A stretch of DNA of 63,266 nt from JACZST01 sp964195155. Its GTDB lineage: Bacteria; Actinomycetota; Acidimicrobiia; Spongiisociales; UBA5794. Below, piece after piece: positions 36,005-44,993 of the stretch; position 1 is the stretch's first letter, and the number at the start of each line of letters is the position of its first letter. Made by a program: the position numbers and the translations under genes. The notes under the pieces were generated by a model, which did no database searches, was not told the origin of the DNA, and saw only the letters and a list, made by a program, of their open reading frames with translations. The stretch covers positions 1 through 63,266 of the forward strand of contig CAXMOP010000009.1 of assembly GCA_964195155.1 (NCBI GenBank). Direction: 5' to 3'.

Positions 36005-37177
36005 TCATTCCCGTTCGATTGTCCCGTCGGCGACATACAGATCCTTGGTGAAGGCGTCGATGGCGATGAGCCTGCCAGAGAACCGCACCGACTCGCCGCG
36101 TTCCGGGATGGTGGTCCCTCCCGGGAAGGCAACCACTGCGTCAACGCTGGTCCTGCCGTAGAGGTCATCTTCAAGGATGGCGACGTTGATTTCGACGATG
36201 GAGTGACCTTCTCCGTCGAACTTTCGCTCGGCCGAGATGCCTGCGTGGCGTACAAAGGTGCCGGTCCAGGCGACGACCGTGTCACGAAACTCGTCGTTGA
36301 ACCTCCGCTCGACCTCGAAGCCGAGCTGCTGATCACCGAAGAGCTGGTCTGCGACCACCGCGGCATGGTGATCGGTGGCGGCAGCCGCCAAGTTTGTTGC
36401 CTCCTCGGCCGAGGCCGCGGCGGCGCTGGTTGCCGCTTCGGCCACGGCCTCGGACATGGCCGGGTCGGCTTCCCGATCAGCCTCGTACCCCTCGATGGTC
36501 TCGAAAATCTGCTGGAGCTCTGCATCGCGGTCGACTCCACCCCTGGAATCGGCGATCGGCGGCGTCGCGTCGATCTCATCCGGTCCGTCGAGCGAAACGT
36601 CCGGGACCAATTCCCGGGCGGCTTCGAGCAGGTGGTTCACCGTGGAGACGAGCCCGTCCGCCGTTTTGGTGACGCCCCCCGTCGACACGATGAGCGTGGC
36701 ATCGAAGAGGGAAACACCCGGGTGGCGCTCCGCCAGCGCGTTCAACGCCGCCACACGCGCCGGGTTGAGGTAGGCACGCGTTCGGTCAGGGTTGTTGGAC
36801 TTCACCATGAACCGCCCGTCGAATTCCGGTATGCCAATCTCCAGATCCTGTGCGCCGAAGGCCTTGGTGAACTGATGCCAGTCCGATTGCCTCGACAGGC
36901 CGAGATCGACGCCGATGGGTGGCAATCTGACCCGGTACCTCGTTGTTGTGGAGTTGTCACTCTTGACCAGATCGACAACCACACGGATCGCCCCCTCGGT
37001 GCCGGTGAGCTTGAGCGTCTTGAGGTTGGTGCCGCTGAGCGAGAACCCAAGTCGGTCTGCGGCGCCGGCCCACTCCGCCCGTGCCCGGCGCGCCTGGGCT
37101 CGCTGCGCGCCCCTCGCGATCGCGCTGAAGATGACCGCCCCGACGATGATGATCCAGAAGAACGGGATATCGGGCAT
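36005..37177 (-). CDS. single-span membrane protein of unknown function
   Basis: A 390-residue protein starting MPDIPFFWIIIVGAVIFSAI, one N-terminal membrane helix. A large domain with mixed strands follows (FSLSGTNLKTLKLTGTEGA), then an Ala/Glu-rich helical stretch (about residues 240-280, SEAVAEAATSAAAASAEEA) and a C-terminal beta-rich domain (SIVEINVAILEDDLYGRTSVDAV, cited in part). I do not recognise the family. The ATG at 37177 was chosen because it opens with the membrane helix; upstream codons overlap the divergent dnaG promoter. It faces away from dnaG. Confidence 0.6.
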   Translation of the reverse strand: MPDIPFFWIIIVGAVIFSAIARGAQRAQARRARAEWAGAADRLGFSLSGTNLKTLKLTGTEGAIRVVVDLVKSDNSTTTRYRVRLPPIGVDLGLSRQSDWHQFTKAFGAQDLEIGIPEFDGRFMVKSNNPDRTRAYLNPARVAALNALAERHPGVSLFDATLIVSTGGVTKTADGLVSTVNHLLEAARELVPDVSLDGPDEIDATPPIADSRGGVDRDAELQQIFETIEGYEADREADPAMSEAVAEAATSAAAASAEEATNLAAAATDHHAAVVADQLFGDQQLGFEVERRFNDEFRDTVVAWTGTFVRHAGISAERKFDGEGHSIVEINVAILEDDLYGRTSVDAVVAFPGGTTIPERGESVRFSGRLIAIDAFTKDLYVADGTIERE

Positions 37178-37219
37178 GGCCCGAGTGTACGAGCGGTCCA
37201 ACTCGTCGGCCGGTCGTCC

Positions 37220-37225
37220 TACGCT
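37220..37225 (+). promoter_or_regulatory. -10 box of dnaG-rpoD
   Basis: TACGCT ends 7 nt before the dnaG ATG, so transcription should begin at or next to the start codon. No strong -35 is seen. This is one clear example of the leaderless layout found throughout the window. Confidence 0.5.
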
Positions 37226-37232
37226 GACGGCC

Positions 37233-38987
37233 ATGGCGTACGCCAGACAGGACATTGACCGGGTCCGGGAACAGACGGACCTCGTCGACCTCGCCTCCGA
37301 GGTCACCAAGGTGCGGCGTTCGGGTCGTTCGGTGATGGCGATCTGCCCGTTCCACCAGGAAAAGACGCCGTCGCTTTCGATCGATCCTGCTCGAGGCCTC
37401 TACCACTGCTTTGGATGCGGCAAGAGCGGTGACGTGTTTGGCTGGGTGCAGGAAACCCAGAACGTCGGGTTCTCCGACGCCGTCGAGCTGCTTGCCCGGC
37501 GGGCAGGGGTCACGATCACCCAGGACCCCGAGGCTGCCAAGCGCAAGGACCGCAGAGAGCGGCTGGTCGATGCCATCGATCGGGCGGCGGCGTTCTATCA
37601 CGACCGTCTCAAGTCGGCTGAGGACGCGGGCGGCGCCAGGGGCTATCTCCGGTCGCGCGGGTACGGGGCGGATGTGGTCGACCAGTTCGTCGTCGGCTAC
37701 TCGCCATCGCAGTGGGACTCCCTCGTCAACCACCTCAGCGACGCCGGGATCAAGGATGAAGCGATGATGGCCGCAGGCCTCGCCTCGAAATCGCGCCGGG
37801 GCGGCCTCGTCGACCGTTTCCGGGGACGGTTGATGTTTCCCATCTATGACGTGCGCGGCGACGCAGTTGGCTTCGGAGCCAGACAGCTCGACGGTGACGG
37901 CCCGAAGTACCTCAACTCACCCGAGACCGCCGTCTACCACAAGTCGCGGCTGCTCTACGGGTTGAACTGGGCAAAGTCCGAGATCGTGCGCGCCAACCAG
38001 TCGGTGGTCGTCGAGGGCTACACCGACGTGATCGCCATGCATCTCGCCGGGCTCCCCACCGCCGTTGCCACTTGTGGCACAGCCCTCGGCGTGGACCATC
38101 TCGACCTGCTTCGCCGATTTTCGAACCGCATCGTGCTTGCCTTCGACGCCGACGAGGCGGGCGCCGGGGCTGCCGATCGGGACTTCGACCGAGCGGTGCC
38201 CGGCGATATCGACCTGCGGGTGGCGATGCTCCCGCCGGGCCGCGATCCGGCCGACCTCGTCTCCGATGGAGATGCGTCGGCGGTAGAAAAGGCGGTGGCC
38301 ACCTCGATGCCGCTGCTGCAGTTCCGTATCGAACGTGAGCTCGCCAACTTCGACGTCACCGAGCCCGAGGCACGGGGGCGGGCGGTCCGCGCGGCCTCCC
38401 GCCTCATCGGCCTCCACCCCGACCCGGTGGTTCGACATGAGTACGCCGTGCTCGTGTCACGCCAGACCGGCGTCGACGTGGACGTGGTCGGAGCCTCGAT
38501 ACGGGGCCGCGGCACCACCAGTGACGCCGCTGCGGAATCGACCGAACCGAGGCGCCTGAGCGCCGCCGAGCACGCAGAACGCGAGCTGTTACGGCTGCTA
38601 CTGGCCAATGACCCGACGGTCCGAGCCCTTGACCCCGAGCCGACGTTGTTCGAGGCGGACACGCACCGCAGGGCCTACGCCATCATCGGCCCAGCCATCG
38701 CCGCCCTCGACCCTCAGGCGACTCCCGACCTCGGTGCCATTCTCGGTAGTGTGTCGAGCGAGGAGCACGAGCTGCTTCGCAGGCTCGCCGTGGACGATCG
38801 GCCACTTCCCGATGCCGGTGAGGTTGTCAAAAGGCTCAAGCTATCGGGGGTCGAGCGCCGAATCGAAACCATGCGAAGCGAGTTGGCCGCCACGGACCCC
38901 GACGCCGATCCACAAGGGTATTCGCATCGGTTCACATCGTTGATAGCGTTGGAGCAGGAACGTAGAGAGCTTCGGAGCAGGGAATGA
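37233..38987 (+). CDS. dnaG: DNA primase
   Basis: A 584-residue primase. The CHC2 zinc finger (CPFHQEKTPSLSIDP then YHCFGCGKSGD) is at residues 38-66, the catalytic core begins SGRVPTRQ-like region is absent but GYSPSQWDSLVNHL and FPIYDVRGDAVGFGARQL are typical, and TOPRIM is seen as VVEGYTDVIAMHLAG with LAFDADEAGAGA. A helical C-terminal domain for DnaB contact follows. It synthesises replication primers. The frame is open upstream to 36915, but MAYARQDIDRV at 37233 is the family start. It overlaps rpoD by 4 bp, the classic dnaG-rpoD macromolecular synthesis pair. Confidence 0.96.
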   Translation: MAYARQDIDRVREQTDLVDLASEVTKVRRSGRSVMAICPFHQEKTPSLSIDPARGLYHCFGCGKSGDVFGWVQETQNVGFSDAVELLARRAGVTITQDPEAAKRKDRRERLVDAIDRAAAFYHDRLKSAEDAGGARGYLRSRGYGADVVDQFVVGYSPSQWDSLVNHLSDAGIKDEAMMAAGLASKSRRGGLVDRFRGRLMFPIYDVRGDAVGFGARQLDGDGPKYLNSPETAVYHKSRLLYGLNWAKSEIVRANQSVVVEGYTDVIAMHLAGLPTAVATCGTALGVDHLDLLRRFSNRIVLAFDADEAGAGAADRDFDRAVPGDIDLRVAMLPPGRDPADLVSDGDASAVEKAVATSMPLLQFRIERELANFDVTEPEARGRAVRAASRLIGLHPDPVVRHEYAVLVSRQTGVDVDVVGASIRGRGTTSDAAAESTEPRRLSAAEHAERELLRLLLANDPTVRALDPEPTLFEADTHRRAYAIIGPAIAALDPQATPDLGAILGSVSSEEHELLRRLAVDDRPLPDAGEVVKRLKLSGVERRIETMRSELAATDPDADPQGYSHRFTSLIALEQERRELRSRE

Positions 38988-40120
38988 ACGAAACCTCCAA
39001 GATCGCCTTCGGCGAGCTCGTCGCGCGCGGCAAGCAACGCGGGTTCCTGGTGATGTCCGAGGTGCTCCAGGAGCTCGAGGACGCCGACGCTCCCGCCGAT
39101 AGTTTCGATGCCGTCTTCCTCGGCCTGCGCGAAGCCAAAATCGCCATTCGGGAAGACAGCGACGACACCCTGGCCGACACCGCGCTCAGCAATGCCGAAC
39201 TCGTGCACGTGTCGGATCCCGTGCGCATGTATCTTCAGGAAATTGGGCGCTTCCCGCTGCTGACCCCGCAGCAGGAAGTCGAGCTTGCAATGCAAACCGA
39301 AGCCGGCGTCCGCGCCGAGGAGCGACTCGAGACGGTTGACCTGCTGCCACCCGAGGAACGGCTCATTCTCGAACGAGCGGTCCGCCTCGCCGATCGGGCC
39401 CGGAAGCGGCTGGTGGAGGCCAATCTCAGGCTCGTCGTGTCGATTGCCAAGAAGTACGTCGGGCGCGGGCTCGGATTGCTCGACCTCATCCAGGAAGGCA
39501 ACCTCGGGTTGATCAGGGCGGTCGAGAAGTTCGACTACCGCAAGGGCTTCAAATTCTCCACCTATGCCACCTGGTGGATCCGGCAGGCGGTGACGAGGGC
39601 TCTCGCCGACCAGGCCAGGACGATCCGCGTCCCGGTGCACATGGTGGAGACGATCAACAAGCTCGCTCGCGCCCAGCGCACCCTGGTGCAGGAGCTTGGC
39701 CGCGATCCCACGATCCAGGAGATCGCCGAGGAGCTCGAGCTTGCGCCCGAGAAGGTCTCGGAGCTGCGACGCATCGCCCAGGATCCGGTCTCGCTGGAGA
39801 CACCCCTTGGAGAGGATGACGATTCGACGCTTGCGGATTTCGTTGAAGACACGGATGCGGAGATTCCTGTAGAAGTGGCGTCGTTCAAGCTGCTTCAGAG
39901 CTACCTGAGCCTCACCCTCGAGGGATTGAATGAGCGGGAGCGTGAGGTGCTCGTCATGCGATTTGGCCTCGCCGACGGCAAGGTCAGAACACTCGAGGAG
40001 GTCGGGATCCACTTCAACGTCACGCGGGAGCGCATCCGCCAGATCGAGACGAAGGCGTTGGCGAAACTCCGCCAGCCGGCGAGAGCCCGCAAGCTCGAGG
40101 GCTATCTCGAGGGTGCCTAG
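38984..40120 (+). CDS. rpoD: primary RNA polymerase sigma factor
   Basis: A 378-residue sigma-70 factor. A short region 1.1-like N terminus is followed by DPVRMYLQEIGRFPLLT (region 1.2), ANLRLVVSIAKKYVGRGL and FSTYATWWIRQAVTRAL (region 2, -10 recognition), region 3 IRVPVHMVETINKL, and region 4 with VTRERIRQIETKALAKL (-35 recognition). It is shorter than E. coli RpoD and close to actinobacterial SigA without the long N-terminal extension. It is coupled to dnaG by ATGA. Its stop codon TAG (40118-40120) lies in the CTAG flank of MITE-like copy B. Confidence 0.96.
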   Translation: MNETSKIAFGELVARGKQRGFLVMSEVLQELEDADAPADSFDAVFLGLREAKIAIREDSDDTLADTALSNAELVHVSDPVRMYLQEIGRFPLLTPQQEVELAMQTEAGVRAEERLETVDLLPPEERLILERAVRLADRARKRLVEANLRLVVSIAKKYVGRGLGLLDLIQEGNLGLIRAVEKFDYRKGFKFSTYATWWIRQAVTRALADQARTIRVPVHMVETINKLARAQRTLVQELGRDPTIQEIAEELELAPEKVSELRRIAQDPVSLETPLGEDDDSTLADFVEDTDAEIPVEVASFKLLQSYLSLTLEGLNEREREVLVMRFGLADGKVRTLEEVGIHFNVTRERIRQIETKALAKLRQPARARKLEGYLEGA

Positions 40121-40228
40121 GAGGGTGTTGAGCAATCCTCTAGTGTGCCGGCGCTGACCGGAGAAACCGAGTCACCGCAACACTCAAGGGAGCGGCGGCT
40201 CACTCGTCATTGTTCAACACCGTCCTAG
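40117..40228 (-). mobile_element. 104-bp MITE-like element, copy B, inserted at the rpoD stop codon
   Basis: Core 40121-40224 (104 bp) is flanked on both sides by CTAG (40117-40120 and 40225-40228), as expected for a target duplication. Ends are GAGGGTGTTGAGCAAT and ATTGTTCAACACCGTC. On the minus strand it aligns with copy A over its whole length, including AACAATGACGAGTG, TCGGTTTCTCCG and GGATTGCTCA. No open frame of interest. Confidence 0.8.
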
Positions 40229-40316
40229 AACCCGAAACCGTCAACCCAGAGTTCGTCACCCGATCGATGCGTCCTGAGCCGACAGAACGGACCGGGCTCG
40301 GCCGGGAGGAGGCTTC

Positions 40317-40598
40317 TCAGTCCTCGGTGACGGCGTCGCTGCCGGCCTCTTCGGTCTCGGAGGCCGCGGCGTCGACCGTTTCGGGCCCGGCACCGGAGAC
40401 ATTGTCGAGGCCCTCGTTGGCAGCCCTCCGGATCTCGGCTGTTCCCTGGTCGAGGAACTCGGTCACCTGGGCCACCATCTCCTCGCCGACGAAGTCGGAA
40501 ACCCCGGCGACGATCTCCTCGTAACGCTCGCGCCCGTCTCTGGTACCGAGGATGTAGCCGATGCCGGCGCCAATGGTCAGGCCGATGATGAATCTCAT
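40317..40598 (-). CDS. YtxH-like small membrane-associated protein
   Basis: A 93-residue protein. MRFIIGLTIGAGIGYILGTRDGRERYEEI is the YtxH pattern (key part: GAGIGYILGTRDGR): a Gly-rich N-terminal membrane helix followed by an amphipathic helix and an acidic disordered tail rich in Glu, Ala and Asp. YtxH proteins are general-stress related in Bacillus, function unknown. An upstream ATG at 40616 would add six residues before the natural start. It stands alone. Confidence 0.7.
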   Translation of the reverse strand: MRFIIGLTIGAGIGYILGTRDGRERYEEIVAGVSDFVGEEMVAQVTEFLDQGTAEIRRAANEGLDNVSGAGPETVDAAASETEEAGSDAVTED

Positions 40599-40657
40599 GG
40601 GCCGATTCTGGCACACCGCGCACCGCTGTGATCCGGCCGTTCGGTGGCCGGCAATGG

Positions 40658-40687
40658 TGTTCTCAGAACATCCTTAACCTGTTCTCA
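40658..40687 (+). promoter_or_regulatory. direct repeats TGTTCTCA, response-regulator-type site
   Basis: TGTTCTCA at 40658-40665 and again at 40680-40687 are exactly 22 bp apart, two helical turns, with AACATCCTTAACC between. This spacing is typical of OmpR/PhoB-family response regulator boxes. The site lies 57 bp before the lipoprotein gene and could control the exporter operon. Confidence 0.5.
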
Positions 40688-40743
40688 CCGGTGACCCATA
40701 TCGTTGCGCTTGGGTTCGGGAGAACCCGTTTCAAGGAAGTGCT

Positions 40744-41349
40744 ATGCGCAAAACATTGATCGCGGTGGCCGCATTGGCCGTACTGGTTGCGGCCTGCAGC
40801 GGATCCGACGCCGGAGGCGTTGCATCGCTCGAGGAATCGAACGACCCGGCGGTCATCGAGTCGGAGGCCTCGGACGAGTCGTTCGAGGTGAGTGTCCTCG
40901 CCTTTTCCGCCTGCATGCGAGAGAACGGTGTCGAAGACTTTGAAGACCCCGACTTCAACGCCGACGGGTCATTGAGCTTCGACGGTGGGGGGTTCCGACA
41001 GAGCGATACGGACCAGGAAACCATCCAGGCCGCCTTCCAGGCATGCCAAGAGCACCTGGAAGGGATCGCCTTCGGCCGCGGCGCCATCGACTTCACCGAG
41101 ATCGAAGACCGCCTCGTCGAGTTCGCCGCCTGCATGAGAGACAACGGCTTCGATATGCCGGACCCGGACTTCTCTAACTTCGGCCAGGGTGGAAATGACA
41201 GCGCAGGACCCGGCGGTGGTGGCCCGTTCGGTGGCGACCTCGACACTGAAGACCCGGCCTTCCAGACAGCCCTCGAATCCTGTGAAGATATCTTCGAAGG
41301 ATTCCGAATCGGTGGCGGCCCCGGCGGCGGACGCGGCGGGGGCGGCTGA
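40744..41349 (+). CDS. lipoprotein with two ACMRxxGxxxxDPDF repeats
   Basis: A 201-residue exported lipoprotein: signal peptide with lipobox LVAAC (Cys18). Two related segments, FSACMRENGVEDFEDPDF and FAACMRDNGFDMPDPDF, each followed by a distal Cys (FQACQEHLEG, LESCEDIFEG), suggest two small disulfide-bonded helical modules; a Gly-rich tail ends the protein. Actinobacteria often encode such proteins before a peptidoglycan-binding adaptor and ABC exporter, as here, but no function is established. ATG follows AAGGAAG. Its stop overlaps the next start by one base. Confidence 0.75.
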   Translation: MRKTLIAVAALAVLVAACSGSDAGGVASLEESNDPAVIESEASDESFEVSVLAFSACMRENGVEDFEDPDFNADGSLSFDGGGFRQSDTDQETIQAAFQACQEHLEGIAFGRGAIDFTEIEDRLVEFAACMRDNGFDMPDPDFSNFGQGGNDSAGPGGGGPFGGDLDTEDPAFQTALESCEDIFEGFRIGGGPGGGRGGGG

Positions 41350-42932
41350 TGAAAACGTTCGACGATACGACTGAGGCATCGGTGAGCGAGACTCCAGTCG
41401 AAGACCGCGACATCGATGAATCGGGGAAGCGCCGATGGTGGCGCCAATGGTGGCATTGGGCGGCCGCGGTGGTGGTAGTAGCCCTTGCGGCCCTCGCCGG
41501 CCTGGTATGGCTGTTTACCACGCTGACCGGGGGCAATGGCGAGGAGGCAGCTACGCCGAACACTGCTGCGGTCAGAAGCACCGATCTGGTGGCAATGACC
41601 AGCCTCAATGGCGTGCTCGGGTACGGCGAGGGCGAGCAGATCGCCTTCCGCTCCTCGAACGACGGTGTGGATACGCTGCCGGGTGGCCTGAGTGGCGTCG
41701 TCACCGAAGAGCCGACGGTCGGCGACTACTACGAAGAGGGCGCGGTGATCTATGAGGTCAACAACGAGCCGGTCGTCCTGCTCTATGGGTCGATTCCGGC
41801 GTACCGAACGCTCAGCACCAGGTCGTCCGATGGGGCCGACGTCGAACAGCTCGAACGAGCCTTGGTCAATCTCGGGTACGCCAACGACAGCACCTTGACG
41901 GTAGACGAGAATTTCACGAGCGCGACCCGCGACGCCGTGGAGCTGCTCCAGGCGGACATCGGCGCCAACGAGACCGGTGTGCTCGGTCTTGGCGAGTATG
42001 CGTTTGTCCCGGGCCCGCTCTACGTGGCCGAGTCGTTCGTGAGTCTCGCCCAGACGACCCAGTCGGGTCAGGCCGTGGTGGCGACCTCTGCGGTGATGGG
42101 CACCACGGTTACCTGGGTGGCCGACGAGGGGGAGATCATCGGCCAGGGTGACCGGCTGTATACCGTCGATGAGCGGCCGGTCGTACTCGTCCTCGGCGAC
42201 GTGCCGGCCTACCGGGCCATGGCGTTTGGTGATGAGGGCGCCGATGTGGCGGCCATCCAGAGGGCGCTCGTCGATCTGGGCTACGCCGACGCGGGTTCCG
42301 TCGTCGATGGCGTGTTTGACGAGGAAACGCTGGTGGCGATGCTGGTGTGGCAGGCGGCGATCGGCGCCCACACCGATGGCGTGGTCAATCTTGGCGAAGT
42401 GGTGTTTGTCACCGAGCCGGTGCGGATTGGCAGCGTGCTGGTCACTCCGGGCGACACGATGCAAAACGGCGCCCCGGTTGTTGCGACGTCGGCCAGTTTC
42501 ACCTTCGTCACCGTCCAGCTGCCAACCGCCGATCAGGATCTCGTGGCCGTCGGCGATGCGGTGATCGTCGAGCTCCCGGACGGAGAGACCGCGGCTGCGA
42601 CCGTGACCGCCATCGGCACCGTTGCCCAGGCCGGGCAGCAGGCAGGCGACAACTTCTTCGAGGTGACGGTCACCCTCGACGACCCGGCGGCGGCTCTCGG
42701 GCTCGATGGGGCCCCGGTGGACGTCGAGGTCGTCAACGACTCGGCCATCGACGTGCTTGCGGTGCCGGTAACGGCACTGTTGGCGCTCAGCGAAGGCGGC
42801 TACGCCGTCGAGGTGGTCGTCGAGGATGGATCGAGGTTGCTCATCGGCGTCGAGCCCGGGCTCTTTTCCGACGGCTTCGTCGAGGTCGCAGGAAACGGCC
42901 TGGTGGACGGGATGCAGGTTGTTGTGCCGTGA
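41349..42932 (+). CDS. membrane-fusion adaptor with two peptidoglycan-binding domains
   Basis: A 527-residue protein. One membrane helix near residues 38-60 follows an acidic cytoplasmic tail. Outside lie two PG_binding_1 domains (GADVEQLERALVNLGYAND and GADVAAIQRALVDLGYADAG), interleaved with HlyD-like barrel segments, then a beta-barrel region (VAVGDAVIVELPDGETAAAT) and a conserved end GNGLVDGMQVVVP. It should act as the periplasmic-type adaptor of the downstream MacB-like ABC exporter, anchored to the cell wall. Adaptors with wall-binding domains are known in Gram-positives; details here are inferred. Confidence 0.85.
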   Translation: MKTFDDTTEASVSETPVEDRDIDESGKRRWWRQWWHWAAAVVVVALAALAGLVWLFTTLTGGNGEEAATPNTAAVRSTDLVAMTSLNGVLGYGEGEQIAFRSSNDGVDTLPGGLSGVVTEEPTVGDYYEEGAVIYEVNNEPVVLLYGSIPAYRTLSTRSSDGADVEQLERALVNLGYANDSTLTVDENFTSATRDAVELLQADIGANETGVLGLGEYAFVPGPLYVAESFVSLAQTTQSGQAVVATSAVMGTTVTWVADEGEIIGQGDRLYTVDERPVVLVLGDVPAYRAMAFGDEGADVAAIQRALVDLGYADAGSVVDGVFDEETLVAMLVWQAAIGAHTDGVVNLGEVVFVTEPVRIGSVLVTPGDTMQNGAPVVATSASFTFVTVQLPTADQDLVAVGDAVIVELPDGETAAATVTAIGTVAQAGQQAGDNFFEVTVTLDDPAAALGLDGAPVDVEVVNDSAIDVLAVPVTALLALSEGGYAVEVVVEDGSRLLIGVEPGLFSDGFVEVAGNGLVDGMQVVVP

Positions 42933-43642
42933 CCATCGTCGGGGACCCCGTTCGCGCCAAGACCGCGCTCGCGCTGCGCGACGTCACCAGGGTTTATGAG
43001 GGTACGCCATCGGTTCGTGCGCTCCATGGCGTCGACCTCGCCATCGAAGATGGGGAGTTCGTTGCGGTGGTTGGTCCGTCGGGGTCGGGGAAGTCGACCC
43101 TGCTTCACATCATGGGCACGCTCGATCGGGCGACGTCGGGCAGCGTCCACGTTGCCGGATTCGACGTCGGCGAGCTGAGCGACAAGCGCCTTTCTGCGCT
43201 GCGCGCCCACCACATCGGCTTTGTGTTTCAGCAGTTCTTCCTGCTGGCGGGAGAGACCGCCCTCGACAACGTCGGCGATGGTCTCCTCTACACCGGCACG
43301 GCCCTCGACGAGCGCCGCCGGTTGGCCGGCGTCGCCCTCGAACGCGTTGGCCTGGCACACCGCTCGAGCCATGAGGCGACCAAATTGTCGGGAGGTGAGC
43401 GCCAGCGCGTAGCCATAGCCCGCGCCCTGGTGGGCAACCCGAGCATTGTGCTCGCCGACGAGCCGACCGGCAATCTCGACAGCAAGACTGGTGCAAATCT
43501 GGTTCGGCTGCTCGAGGAGCTGAATGCGGATGGGACCACGATCCTGGTGATCACCCACGACCGCGAGATCGCCGCACATCTTCCGCGTCAGGTCTCGTTG
43601 CTCGACGGCGCGATCGAAGCAGACACCGGAGGTCCGGCGTGA
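42929..43642 (+). CDS. ABC transporter ATP-binding protein (MacB/LolD type)
   Basis: A 237-residue ATPase: Walker A GPSGSGKST, Q-loop FVFQQFFLL, signature LSGGERQRVAIARAL, Walker B IVLADEPTGNLD and the H-loop TILVITHDREIA. The NLDSKTG sequence after Walker B marks the MacB/LolD/FtsE subfamily. It works with the permease directly downstream. The GTG overlaps the adaptor stop by 4 bp; the longer upstream frame is antisense to nothing and is rejected. Confidence 0.95.
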   Translation: MTIVGDPVRAKTALALRDVTRVYEGTPSVRALHGVDLAIEDGEFVAVVGPSGSGKSTLLHIMGTLDRATSGSVHVAGFDVGELSDKRLSALRAHHIGFVFQQFFLLAGETALDNVGDGLLYTGTALDERRRLAGVALERVGLAHRSSHEATKLSGGERQRVAIARALVGNPSIVLADEPTGNLDSKTGANLVRLLEELNADGTTILVITHDREIAAHLPRQVSLLDGAIEADTGGPA

Positions 43643-44883
43643 CCATGGTCGAGGGTCTGCCCGAGGCACCGGATAGCATCGCGGCCGCCGAGTTCCCGCC
43701 CTCGAGGCTATCGCCGGCGGACGCCGTCAGGGCGGCGGGCATCGGATTGCGAACGAGGCGGCTTCGCAGCATCCTGTCTGCGCTTGGCATCATGATCGGC
43801 ATCGGGGCAATGGTCGCGGTCCTCGGTCTGTCGGAAAGCTCGAAGTCCGACCTGATCGCCCAGCTCGACCGACTCGGCACGAACATGCTCGAGGTGTCGG
43901 CGGGTACCGGCATCGGGCTCGGCTCCGGCGAGCTGCCGGAACAGGCGTCGACGATGGTTTCGCGGGTTGCCCCGGTGGAGAATGTCGCGTCGGTCGGCGA
44001 TGTTGAGGACGCCCGGGTCTTCAAGAACGATCTCGTCCCTGAGGGTCAGACCGGTGGCCTCACCGTCAAGGCCGTCGACACCAACCTGCTCGACACCCTG
44101 CAGGGAACCCTGGTGGCCGGCGTGTTTCTGGACGAAGTGACCACCGAGTATCCGGTCACGGTCCTGGGAGCGATCACCGCCGACAGGCTCGGGATCGATG
44201 GCCTGGAGACGCCAACCGCGGTCTGGCTCGGTGGTGAGTGGTTCAGTGTGGTCGGCATCCTGGCACCGCTCGAACTTGCGTCGAGTATCGATCGCGCCGC
44301 GCTGGTGACCTACCAGGTCGGGAATATATACCTGGACGACGATGGCGTTGCCTCGACGCTGTACGTCCGAACCGATCCTGCACAGGTCGACGCGGTTCGC
44401 AATGTTCTTCCGGCGACGGCCAATCCGGAGAATCCGGACCAGGTCGAAGTGTCGCGTCCCTCCGACGCCCTCGAGGCAAGGGAAGCCGCAGAGTCGACGC
44501 TCACCAACCTCTTTCTCGGTCTCGGCGCGGTAGCGCTCCTGGTCGGCGGGGTCGGGATTGCCAACGTGATGGTGATTTCGGTGCTGGAGCGCCGGGGTGA
44601 GATTGGCTTGCGCAGGGCGCTCGGTGCCACCCGCGGGCACATCTCGGTGCAATTCCTCGGCGAGTCCTTGCTGCTGGCCGGGATCGGTGGAGTCGGAGGC
44701 GTGCTGCTCGGCATTGCGGTAACCGCGATGTGGGCGACGATTCAGGGGTGGGGGATCCTCATCCCGCCGATTGCCATCGTCGGCGGCGTGATGGCGGCGT
44801 TACTGATCGGTGCGATTGCCGGGCTGTACCCGGCGACCCGCGCCGCCAGGGTTTCACCGACCGAGGCACTCCGGACGTTGTGA
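43639..44883 (+). CDS. MacB-like ABC transporter permease
   Basis: A 414-residue FtsX/MacB permease. An N-terminal helix (about residues 47-70) is followed by a large MacB periplasmic core domain, then three C-terminal helices with GGVGIANVMVISVLERRGEI and LRRALGATRGHI, the conserved FtsX coupling helix. With the ATPase and adaptor it should form a mechanotransmission exporter for a peptide, antibiotic or lipoprotein. Start GTG overlaps the ATPase stop; an ATG two codons later is an alternative. Confidence 0.93.
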   Translation: MTMVEGLPEAPDSIAAAEFPPSRLSPADAVRAAGIGLRTRRLRSILSALGIMIGIGAMVAVLGLSESSKSDLIAQLDRLGTNMLEVSAGTGIGLGSGELPEQASTMVSRVAPVENVASVGDVEDARVFKNDLVPEGQTGGLTVKAVDTNLLDTLQGTLVAGVFLDEVTTEYPVTVLGAITADRLGIDGLETPTAVWLGGEWFSVVGILAPLELASSIDRAALVTYQVGNIYLDDDGVASTLYVRTDPAQVDAVRNVLPATANPENPDQVEVSRPSDALEAREAAESTLTNLFLGLGAVALLVGGVGIANVMVISVLERRGEIGLRRALGATRGHISVQFLGESLLLAGIGGVGGVLLGIAVTAMWATIQGWGILIPPIAIVGGVMAALLIGAIAGLYPATRAARVSPTEALRTL

Positions 44884-44993
44884 CGCTGGCAGCAGCCGGG
44901 TTTCTCTATCCGGGCGCGAACCGTGGGCTGTAGAACCGCTATATGACAAACCGCTATATGACGCTGCGAAGCTTGGGTTCGCGATTGACTCGG
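44884..44993. repeat. intergenic repeat region between convergent exporter and amn genes
   Basis: CGCTATATGAC occurs twice (near 44938 and 44952), the reverse complement of the GCGTCATATA seen at 5757 and 14812, and GCGAAGCTTGGGTTCGC forms a hairpin (44965-44981) like that at 5774. GACGCTGGCAGC at the start belongs to the same family. Confidence 0.55.
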
